Both the position numbers and the translations under genes were made by a program. Of a DNA stretch of 16,237 nt, positions 7,650 through 13,301 are shown piece by piece (within the stretch, counting starts at the first letter, position 1; the number at the start of each line of letters is the position of its first letter). Below the pieces are notes generated by a model. It had not been told where the DNA came from. It was given only the letters and a program-made list of their open reading frames with translations, and ran no database searches. The DNA is from Microcaldota archaeon (GTDB lineage: Archaea > Micrarchaeota > Micrarchaeia > Anstonellales > Anstonellaceae), in the NCBI GenBank assembly GCA_026396355.1, contig JAPLWY010000044.1:1-16237 (forward strand), written 5' to 3'.

Positions 7650-9068
7650 TTGTCATCCTACACAAAATTCATTCTGGCGCTTTTGTTGATATGTTCTCAG
7701 ATGGTCGTGGCAGATACCATAGTTAACAACCTCACCAGCCCGTATCTCACTACTCCATATGCTCATATACTTACGGATATGACCATTCAGCCGAGTTTTG
7801 GTTCGTCTAACCAAATATTTTGTACAGGCGACCCATTCAATCCAAATGCGCAGCTTCAATCCATCTGGTATGTCTCTCTCTACGATGCCAAATTCAAAAG
7901 CAATGCCAACTCGCCACAATGGCTTTATGTTTCATCAGAGGTCAATACAAACCAGCCAATAATCTGGCTCCAAAATACACCTTACCAATGCGCATTCAGG
8001 TCAGGCAGATCTCCTTATTTCAACAACGTTGCCGTCTTTACCCTCTTCATGCAAAACTGCGGAGTGTCCTCGATTCAGGATGTGAATGAGAAAACCTCCT
8101 ACTGGCAACCGTCGCAGTCCGGTATATTCACCTGCCTATCTGGAAACACCTATGGCTGCCCGGTTGGAAACATCTACTTCAAGGCGGGCGTCGGAGTTTA
8201 TTGCAAAGGAACTCTTTACATGAATTCATCGGTTTCTTCCTATAACAGGAATGTGGCAATAACCGGATCTTCTCCGTCACTGGGCACAGTCACTTTGCCT
8301 TCAACTCCGGCAAACATCTCCTTCCAGCTCAGGGTAAATGTTGATAGCTGCTCTGCTACCGGGCACTCGTATGTTGATGATTATTCCGGCGGGGACAGCG
8401 TGTACCTGCACAACGAAAGCTCAGCCGGCAGCTTCATTGTCTGGAGCGGGGTGAAGACCATCACAGTGAAAGACCGCTTCACCTGCGCCAACATAACAAG
8501 CGGCATCTACGCTTCCAGCTGGCAATTCGCGCCCAATCCGCTTTACCCGAACAACACTTTGAGCTTCAATGTCACGATCTCCAACTATGGCAGCCAAGCA
8601 GTGACTGTTCTTATCGGGCTTGGAAGCCCAAGCAACTTTTCCAATCCTTCAATCTCCACGCCAAATCCCTTCACCCTGAACGCAAACGGCGGAAGCCAGG
8701 TAGTTCGCGGGACAGTGCGCGCGCCTCCAAATGCAATGAACCCTGCCGACCTGAACCTGGTAATGCTCACGACCACTGTCGATTTGGACTGCAATAACTC
8801 GCGGCCATCCTGCCTCATTCAACTGGACCGCAATTTCACCGTCAACTCGACGCCGCCAATCAACATAACCTGCGCAATCATCAACCACAGCAGCACATTT
8901 CTCTCCGGCCAATGGGCATGGATACAGGCAAACTGCACGCAGAACGGAATTCCGGTCAACTGCCCGCTCCTATACAGGCAAACTGCACGCAGAACGGAAT
9001 TCCGGTCAACTGCCCGCTCCTCCACTGGGGGAATTATAGCGTCGGTGGAATACTCAATCCAGCCCTGA
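7650..9068 (+). CDS. Cys/Asn-rich secreted CARDB/Ig-like protein, N-terminal part (frame broken)
   Basis: The start is a TTG at 7650, nine bases after the SD GGGGG (7636-7640). No in-frame ATG gives a better start, and translation from it opens with a clear signal peptide (SSYTKFILALLLICSQMVVA-D). The mature part has many Asn-X-Ser/Thr sites and Cys residues, as expected for an extracellular glycosylated, disulfide-bonded protein. A CARDB-like domain spans about 290-380 (NNTLSFNVTISNYG ... VDLDC). The first of three Cys-containing Ig-like repeats begins near 405 (INITCAIINHSS). At 8972 an exact 50-bp duplication shifts the frame, and reading ends after about 40 unrelated residues at 9068. Removing one copy joins this frame to 8912-10219 as a single 839-residue protein. 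It is the third gene of the plus-strand cluster. Confidence 0.75.
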   Translation: MSSYTKFILALLLICSQMVVADTIVNNLTSPYLTTPYAHILTDMTIQPSFGSSNQIFCTGDPFNPNAQLQSIWYVSLYDAKFKSNANSPQWLYVSSEVNTNQPIIWLQNTPYQCAFRSGRSPYFNNVAVFTLFMQNCGVSSIQDVNEKTSYWQPSQSGIFTCLSGNTYGCPVGNIYFKAGVGVYCKGTLYMNSSVSSYNRNVAITGSSPSLGTVTLPSTPANISFQLRVNVDSCSATGHSYVDDYSGGDSVYLHNESSAGSFIVWSGVKTITVKDRFTCANITSGIYASSWQFAPNPLYPNNTLSFNVTISNYGSQAVTVLIGLGSPSNFSNPSISTPNPFTLNANGGSQVVRGTVRAPPNAMNPADLNLVMLTTTVDLDCNNSRPSCLIQLDRNFTVNSTPPINITCAIINHSSTFLSGQWAWIQANCTQNGIPVNCPLLYRQTARRTEFRSTARSSTGGIIASVEYSIQP

Positions 9069-10219
9069 CCAGCCCGGGCACGCCCCCGATATACTCCAAT
9101 TTCTCGGTTCCTGCCGGCACGCCTGCAGGCTCGGGCAACATCTCAATAACCTGCAGCAACCCGGTTGACTGCAGCGCAGTCTGCAACCTGCAGGTGCAAG
9201 TGAATTCCACCCCACTTTCAGGCATCAACATAGACTGCGGCATAGCCAACCACAGCAGCATATTCTTCCCTGGCGAGTCAGCATTCATGCAGGCAAACTG
9301 CACGTGGAACGGAACTTCCATCAACTGCCCTGATCTTAACTGGAGCACAAACTTTTTGGCAACCATTCCTCCCACGACCGTTGCGCGCATTGTGCCCACT
9401 ATGCCATTGCCATTTTCATGGGCAAACTTCACCCTCGGTAATACGACTCAGCAGCGGGGAGTGGTGGTGGCTAGCTGTATCAATCCCGCCCTGTGCATTT
9501 CCAGTTGCAAGATTTTGATAAACACATCTCCCATCCCGGATTCCTGCAATATGACGTTTGAACCGCCAAGAGTCCCGGCTTACTTCAACCTCACCGACTC
9601 CTCGCTTGTGAATGTTACCTGCTACTATGGCAACCCTGCCCAGCCGGCTTCCTGCCCAGAACTTGCCTGGTATTCCAACATCACTCACAGTTCGTTTACG
9701 CCGGTACAGACCCAGCGGAACTGGACTCCGCAATCCAGTCTCTCAATAGTCAACGCGCTTCCGCAAACCGGCCGCATAGCGGTAAAAAGCATAACACCTG
9801 GGCTGATATTCGGCTGCAATCTCTCCCCGATCATGGTGGCTCCCGCATTCGCGCCGGATTACATCGTGACTCAGGTAATCTCCAACCCATTCACAACATC
9901 TCCTGTCCATACTGTCACTGTAATCGTCAACGTTTCCAACCAGGGGAACGTAAATGCTACCAACAAAACCACCACTCAGCTCATCGGCCCATCCTGCAGT
10001 CCAAGCGGAGTGCATAACACCCTGCCGCTCAATGTCGGCGAGTCTGTTCTGATTAGCTTTACCTGCACCTGCACATACAACAGCCCGAGAATGCACACCC
10101 TGGTGGCAACCGCCAACGTAGACCTCAACCAATACGAATCAAGTTACCTTAACAACAACAACACTGGCTATTTCCTCTGCCAATCCGCGGCTCAGCTTAC
10201 TTGCCCCGACTTTGTCTGA
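8912..10219 (+). CDS. Cys/Asn-rich secreted CARDB/Ig-like protein, C-terminal part
   Basis: This is the downstream half of the gene starting at 7650, separated from it only by the 50-bp duplication. An ATG at 8912 opens the frame, but residues before the second repeat copy (about 8972) are out of frame with the original gene, and no SD or signal peptide supports independent translation. From there come the rest of Ig-like repeat 1 (QANCTQNGIPVNCP), repeat 2 (INIDCGIANHSS ... QANCTWNGTSINCP), and a more divergent repeat 3 (VNVTCYYGN ... ASCPELAWYSN). A C-terminal CARDB domain follows (APDYIVTQVIS ... VNVSNQGNVNATN ... VDLNQYESSYLNNNN). CARDB domains are cell-adhesion-related and common in archaeal surface proteins. 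There is no C-terminal membrane anchor, so the protein is secreted or held by partners. Whether the split is real or an assembly error cannot be told here. Confidence 0.65.
   Translation: MGMDTGKLHAERNSGQLPAPIQANCTQNGIPVNCPLLHWGNYSVGGILNPALTSPGTPPIYSNFSVPAGTPAGSGNISITCSNPVDCSAVCNLQVQVNSTPLSGINIDCGIANHSSIFFPGESAFMQANCTWNGTSINCPDLNWSTNFLATIPPTTVARIVPTMPLPFSWANFTLGNTTQQRGVVVASCINPALCISSCKILINTSPIPDSCNMTFEPPRVPAYFNLTDSSLVNVTCYYGNPAQPASCPELAWYSNITHSSFTPVQTQRNWTPQSSLSIVNALPQTGRIAVKSITPGLIFGCNLSPIMVAPAFAPDYIVTQVISNPFTTSPVHTVTVIVNVSNQGNVNATNKTTTQLIGPSCSPSGVHNTLPLNVGESVLISFTCTCTYNSPRMHTLVATANVDLNQYESSYLNNNNTGYFLCQSAAQLTCPDFV
8922..9021 (+). repeat. Exact 50-bp tandem duplication that breaks a reading frame
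   Basis: Bases 8922-8971 are repeated without a mismatch at 8972-9021. The similarity stops sharply at both ends. Fifty is not a multiple of three, so the duplication shifts the frame of the secreted CARDB/Ig-like gene. With one copy removed, 7650-10219 reads as 839 codons plus stop. Confidence 0.95.
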
Positions 10220-10257
10220 ACTGGCAAGAAAGCCACATTTCCCTTCCCTGACCCATA

Positions 10258-10267
10258 CTTTTAATAG
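10258..10267 (+). promoter_or_regulatory. TATA box for the 10291 gene
   Basis: CTTTTAATAG is centred about 29 bases before the ATG at 10291, and no SD is visible. This suggests a leaderless or very short-leader transcript separate from the upstream cluster. Confidence 0.55.
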
Positions 10268-10290
10268 TATTAACCGCGATAGAGTGGCGC

Positions 10291-10923
10291 ATGAGCAAGC
10301 TTTTGGACTTTCCGTTCCTGAAAAAGCAGCCAGCGCAGCCTGTTCCTGAGCCAAAAGAGCCAGAGCCTGAAAATGGGGATGAGCTTAAGCTCAAGCTCTA
10401 CAGGCTGGTGATCGACCGCTACAGGGAGGAAATAGAGGCGCACGAGACAAAGTCAGTCTCAGACCTGAAAGCGCTAATTCTCCCAAGAGGCGAGAAAATA
10501 ATCGAAATACGCGATTCAATACTGGAGAGCTTCCGCCCCTACATCTACCAGGAGCATTTTCTCCCTGCGGCAAAAATGTGCCAGGCATTTATCTCCTCTT
10601 TCAAGACAGTGCAGCTCCCTGTCTCCTTCTGGCTGGATTTTGCAGAAATGAAGCAATTGATGGCAGGGGATGAGATAGAAAAGTCAATACTGCTTTGCAG
10701 CCTGCTCCGCTCGATTGGCTCGGAAAACGCAAAAGTGATAGTCACTGATGCCAAAAGCTCATACGTGGCATTCGAATACGTGGGAAAACAGTACCTTGCA
10801 GGCCACCAAGGCGCCGAGATTTCCGAATTCCCTGGCTGGCAGGAATGCTTGGGCGCAATAAAGGGAAAGGCAATCTACTCCTTCAACGACAACGAATACG
10901 AGGATTTCCAGGAAGCGGACTAG
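10291..10923 (+). CDS. Transglutaminase-like protein, probably catalytically inactive
   Basis: This is a 210-residue soluble protein with no signal peptide. It has a Pro/Glu-rich tail (about 14-28: PAQPVPEPKEPEPEN), a helical region, and a C-terminal segment (126-143, GDEIEKSILLCSLLRSIG). That segment resembles the nucleophile region of transglutaminase-like proteins, usually GDCEDxAxLLxxLLRxxG. Here the expected nucleophile Cys is Glu128. The usual His-containing strand (HAFVEY-like) reads YVAFEYVG instead. The closing YSFNDNEYEDF is also typical of small archaeal members as I remember them. If the assignment is right, the fold is kept but catalysis is lost, suggesting a binding or structural role. 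The fold call is by motif memory only. The gene precedes rpoK, which has its own promoter. Confidence 0.7.
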   Translation: MSKLLDFPFLKKQPAQPVPEPKEPEPENGDELKLKLYRLVIDRYREEIEAHETKSVSDLKALILPRGEKIIEIRDSILESFRPYIYQEHFLPAAKMCQAFISSFKTVQLPVSFWLDFAEMKQLMAGDEIEKSILLCSLLRSIGSENAKVIVTDAKSSYVAFEYVGKQYLAGHQGAEISEFPGWQECLGAIKGKAIYSFNDNEYEDFQEAD

Positions 10924-10938
10924 GAGCAATCTGAAAGG

Positions 10939-10947
10939 CTTAAAAAC
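10939..10947 (+). promoter_or_regulatory. TATA box for rpoK
   Basis: CTTAAAAAC is followed about 25 bases later by a predicted start site near 10968. That leaves a leader of roughly 20 bases containing GGTGGTC (10980-10986) before the ATG at 10989. Confidence 0.5.
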
Positions 10948-10988
10948 CATGCCCTTCACAAATGAATAACTTATCATCAGGTGGTCAA

Positions 10989-11162
10989 ATGGCATCTTCA
11001 ATACTGAACAAATACGAGCTTGCACGCATACTGGGCGCGCGTTCGCTTCAGCTTTCATACGGCGCGCCTCCTCTCTTGGAGGTAAAGGCGGGCGAATCCG
11101 CAATAGACGTTGCCCGCCGCGAGCTTGAGACCGGCGTAATCCCGCTTGTAGTGCTCCGATAA
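10989..11162 (+). CDS. rpoK: DNA-directed RNA polymerase subunit K (Rpb6/omega family)
   Basis: This 57-residue protein has the usual RpoK length. It contains the family core KYELARILGARSLQLSYGAP, then the acidic segment and the helix DVARRELETGVIPLVVLR. RpoK corresponds to eukaryotic Rpb6 and bacterial omega and helps assemble and stabilise RNA polymerase by clamping the largest subunit. The start at 10989 is preferred over the in-frame ATG at 10962. SD GGTGGTC lies two bases before it, the resulting protein has the family length, and the extra nine residues are not part of the family. In archaea rpoK often lies near tRNA and ribosomal genes; here it is followed directly by a tRNA gene. Confidence 0.93.
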   Translation: MASSILNKYELARILGARSLQLSYGAPPLLEVKAGESAIDVARRELETGVIPLVVLR

Positions 11163-11175
11163 ATCTTCTTTTTTC
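11163..11175 (+). terminator. T-rich terminator after rpoK
   Basis: Just after the TAA stop the sequence reads TCTTCTTTTTTCC, a pyrimidine run with six consecutive T, of the kind that ends transcription in archaea. No hairpin precedes it. Confidence 0.45.
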
Positions 11176-11192
11176 CGGCACTGGCTTCTTTG

Positions 11193-11200
11193 TTTTTAAA
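11193..11200 (+). promoter_or_regulatory. TATA box for tRNA-Arg
   Basis: TTTTTAAA is centred about 26 bases before the first base of the mature tRNA at 11222, the usual archaeal spacing. Confidence 0.6.
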
Positions 11201-11258
11201 TTAAAGCATGGACAATATTATGGGCTCGTAGCTCAATGGATAGAGCGTCTGGCTTCGA

Positions 11259-11297
11259 TGCGTTTTTTTCCCGATGGAAGGGAAAAAGCGCGATGAT
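11259..11297 (+). other. tRNA intron 1 (39 bases, position 37/38)
   Basis: The intron folds into a hairpin: CG plus a T-run plus CCC (about 11261-11272) pairs with GGGAAAAA plus GCG (11280-11290), closed by a short loop. TCG of the anticodon can pair with CGA at 11291-11293. That leaves ATG as the 5' bulge and a 3' bulge before the anticodon stem, a relaxed bulge-helix-bulge arrangement. Confidence 0.85.
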
Positions 11298-11318
11298 ACC
11301 AGAAGGTCGCGGGTTCGA

Positions 11319-11361
11319 TGCGTGGATTCATGGTTCTTGAATATGGGTCTATTGCGAACAA
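11319..11361 (+). other. tRNA intron 2 (43 bases, in the T-loop)
   Basis: This insertion separates TTCGA from AT of the T-loop. TTCG (11314-11317) can pair with CGAA (11355-11358), with ATG as the 5' bulge and CAA as part of the 3' bulge. An inner hairpin ATTCA/TGAAT is also present. This imitates the bulge-helix-bulge layout of intron 1. The boundary is ambiguous by one base because both candidate ends are A. Confidence 0.85.
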
Positions 11362-12154
11362 ATCCCGTCGAGCCCGTCCGTATTCCAAATGCCCAGCATT
11401 ACTGCCTGTTTCCATTTTTCTCATTCTTGCGTTAGCTCCGCTCTCCCATGCGCTCTTCCTCGCTTCGCTCTCGCCTGATGGCAACCTCTCGGTTCTTTGC
11501 GAGGGGCAGCGCGAAATATTCGTCTCTTCCCCGGACGGCTCGCAAGCAATGCAGCTTGATTATGCCTGGCAGGCAAGTTTCTCCCCGCCAATTTCAGGCC
11601 CATATACAGTGCAATGCGGCAAAGAGGCAAAAACAGTGGAAGTAACGCTCCAGCCAATTGCGCGGCAGGCTGCACCAGAGGATGGAAGCGGGCTTCTCAT
11701 ACTTGTTCTTTGCTGCCTTTTCATAATCTGCCTGTTTATCGCTTTTTTGGCAATTGCAAGGCACTTGAATTCAGGCAGGACGGAGTTTGTAAAGTCAATC
11801 GGCAGGAACAAGGCAAAACTTCTCCTGCGCGTGGGCGCGCGCCTCTCCCAAATCGAGATAACCGACCCAGTCTCAATGGACTTTAAGGGCCCGCCGCTTA
11901 TCTTCTCAATCGGCAGCCTGGCAAACGGGCAGGAATGGGCTTACGAATATGAAACAGAGGGGCAGGCCTTGGTTCTTCCAGCCTCGCTCTCCGCAATCTC
12001 AAAAGAAGGAAAAGTGTCAATTCTCTCCAGCCTGTTCTCAAGCGATGGCAAATTATTCTCCCCAGCTCAAAAAGGTCCAGGAAGAACAGCTGAGCGCGCC
12101 AGCACATCTGGCCTCCCGCTCAAAAAGGAAAGGAAGAAACTCCCGAAGCTCTAA
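11330..12154 (+). CDS. Single-pass membrane protein of unknown function
   Basis: I do not recognise this protein (274 residues if it starts at 11330). It has a signal-peptide-like segment (PALLPVSIFLILALAPLSHA), then a short Cys-containing external domain (VLCEGQREIFVSSPDG ... GPYTVQCGKEAK) that looks like a small beta sandwich. A transmembrane helix follows near 121-144 (GLLILVLCCLFIICLFIAFLA), then a cytoplasmic domain ending in a Lys-rich tail (KKERKKLPKL). The start is problematic. The only in-frame ATGs are 11318 and 11330, at the edge of and inside tRNA intron 2, and no ATG, GTG or TTG follows in frame before the signal segment. An out-of-frame ATG at 11389, just after the tRNA, would fit if one extra base were present near 11390-11403. 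The body of the ORF is convincing; the start is not. Confidence 0.6.
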   Translation: MVLEYGSIANKSRRARPYSKCPALLPVSIFLILALAPLSHALFLASLSPDGNLSVLCEGQREIFVSSPDGSQAMQLDYAWQASFSPPISGPYTVQCGKEAKTVEVTLQPIARQAAPEDGSGLLILVLCCLFIICLFIAFLAIARHLNSGRTEFVKSIGRNKAKLLLRVGARLSQIEITDPVSMDFKGPPLIFSIGSLANGQEWAYEYETEGQALVLPASLSAISKEGKVSILSSLFSSDGKLFSPAQKGPGRTAERASTSGLPLKKERKKLPKL

Positions 12155-12183
12155 GTTAAAACCAGCTTCCTTGCCCGCCATAA

Positions 12184-12531
12184 CTACCCATCGACGCTCC
12201 ACAATGTGGACAGCCATGCCATTATCAATAGGTCCATCACCACAAACGGCCAAACCAATGACGGGAAATAATCAAGTATGATGATCTGGTTCCCAAGGAC
12301 TGCGAACATGAATATTGCTTCTGCTGTGACAATACTTCTCCAGCAAAAAACGCTTCCCACCAGTATTGCCACCAGCGCCCCGCCGGTTGCCAGGCTCAGC
12401 GGGACGTTCAGGTACACGAAGAAGAAAAGCAGCGCTGCGCAGACCAGCGTTATTTCCGAGGCTATCATCACCGAGAGGTAGTTAATCGTCTCGTTATGGC
12501 TTCTTCTTTGGGTTATCTGCTCGTTTAGCAT
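12184..12531 (-). CDS. Small four-helix membrane protein
   Basis: This 115-residue protein has about four hydrophobic segments (ITLVCAALLFFFVYL, ATGGALVAILVGSVF, AIFMFAVLGNQIII, FVVMDLLIMAWLSTLW) after a polar N-terminus. No family is recognised. It is the last gene of the minus-strand operon and overlaps the end of the rRNA methyltransferase gene by 38 bases when started at 12531. Alternative starts are ATG 12468 (94 residues, no overlap) and the GTG just before it. The longer form is given because it is ATG-initiated and overlapping genes are common in compact archaeal genomes. It converges with the gene ending at 12154, leaving a 29-base gap. Confidence 0.6.
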   Translation of the reverse strand: MLNEQITQRRSHNETINYLSVMIASEITLVCAALLFFFVYLNVPLSLATGGALVAILVGSVFCWRSIVTAEAIFMFAVLGNQIIILDYFPSLVWPFVVMDLLIMAWLSTLWSVDG

Positions 12532-13291
12532 ATGCTTCCAGCTCGTCAACAGTCTCTTTCGCCTCATCAGGCGTGAGCGTGAATACTTTCCTGTCCGCAT
12601 ATTTAAGGTTTTGGCAGGCCAATAGCGCAACCTTCTTGTCCTTGGTCCCGAACAGCTCCATCCTTGCATCCACCACGGCGTTTTTCAGGCTCTTTTTCCT
12701 GTGCGAAAACACGGCGGCAATCGTTTTTTCAGCGCCCTTCTCCAACGCCGCTCCCTTCCTGGTGAGCGAAATCAGGCACGAGTCCACCTTTGGCGCAGGC
12801 TCGAATGCAGTCCGCGGCACATAAGCCAATATTTCGACTTCAAACACCGACTGGGAGGAAACCGACAGCCTCCCATAATTCCTGCTTCCGGGCTCCGCCA
12901 CCATCCTCTCGGCAAATTCCTTCTGCACGCAAAGCACGGTCCGGTCAAAATTCATTTTCGCAATCTTGAAAATTATCGGCGAGGTGATGTAATACGGGAT
13001 ATTCCCCGTAATGCAGTTGTAGCGCGCCGACTCGTCAAATTTCATGAAGTCCTCTTCCATCACTTTCACGCGCGGCTGGCGCTGGAATCTGATCCTAAGC
13101 TTCTTTGCCAGCTTATGGTCATATTCAACCGCAGTGATGTGCCCTGCCCCGCAGGAAAGAAGCTTTGCAGTCAGCCGCCCGTCCCCTGCGCCTATCTCCA
13201 AAACAGACTTCCCTTTCACATCAGCGAGCTTTGCCTCGAATGTCAGCACTGCCTCATCAACAAGGAAATTCTGCCCAAGTGCCGCTTTCAT
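12494..13291 (-). CDS. rsmA: 16S rRNA adenine dimethyltransferase (Dim1/KsgA)
   Basis: This 265-residue protein transfers methyl groups from S-adenosylmethionine to two adjacent adenines in the 3'-terminal hairpin of small-subunit rRNA, late in 30S assembly. Family signatures are clear. GQNFL is at 6-10, and the SAM-binding loop LEIGAGDGRL is at 31-40. Acidic Glu56 in AVEYD binds the ribose, EEDFMKFD follows, and the catalytic GNIPYYITSP is at 96-105. A later AFEPAPKVDS is also typical of the family. The C-terminal helical domain is complete and ends in a Lys-rich tail. The start at ATG 13291 follows the aminopeptidase stop (13302) by 10 bases. A TTG at 13294 adds one residue and is less likely. 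The gene is in an operon with the aminopeptidase upstream and a membrane protein downstream. Confidence 0.93.
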   Translation of the reverse strand: MKAALGQNFLVDEAVLTFEAKLADVKGKSVLEIGAGDGRLTAKLLSCGAGHITAVEYDHKLAKKLRIRFQRQPRVKVMEEDFMKFDESARYNCITGNIPYYITSPIIFKIAKMNFDRTVLCVQKEFAERMVAEPGSRNYGRLSVSSQSVFEVEILAYVPRTAFEPAPKVDSCLISLTRKGAALEKGAEKTIAAVFSHRKKSLKNAVVDARMELFGTKDKKVALLACQNLKYADRKVFTLTPDEAKETVDELEAYAKRADNPKKKP

Positions 13292-13301
13292 CAAAATCCC
13301 G

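Larger units (their letters stand above)
11222..11376 (+). tRNA. tRNA-Arg(UCG) with two introns
   Basis: Three exons (11222-11258, 11298-11318, 11362-11376) join into a 73-base tRNA. The acceptor stem GGGCTCG pairs fully with CGAGCCC (11369-11375), and G11376 is the discriminator. The D-arm is GCTC/GAGC with GG in the loop. The anticodon stem TCTGG/CCAGA closes the loop CTTCGAA, with U33 and anticodon UCG. The T-stem GCGGG/CCCGT encloses TTCGAAT. Without removal of both insertions the T-loop and acceptor stem cannot form. CCA is not encoded. The first intron is at the canonical 37/38 site; the second is in the T-loop at 58/59 (or 57/58, which gives the same product). Splicing would need the archaeal tRNA endonuclease, which recognises bulge-helix-bulge structures. 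Confidence 0.93.

Noticed and set aside
7642..7689. ATG right after the GGGGG SD before the third cluster gene
   Set aside because: It opens only a 15-residue frame and lies just one base from the SD. The TTG at 7650 is nine bases from the SD and gives a clear signal peptide.
10962..10988. Earlier ATG for rpoK
   Set aside because: The extra nine residues are outside the family, and the SD at 10980-10986 serves ATG 10989.
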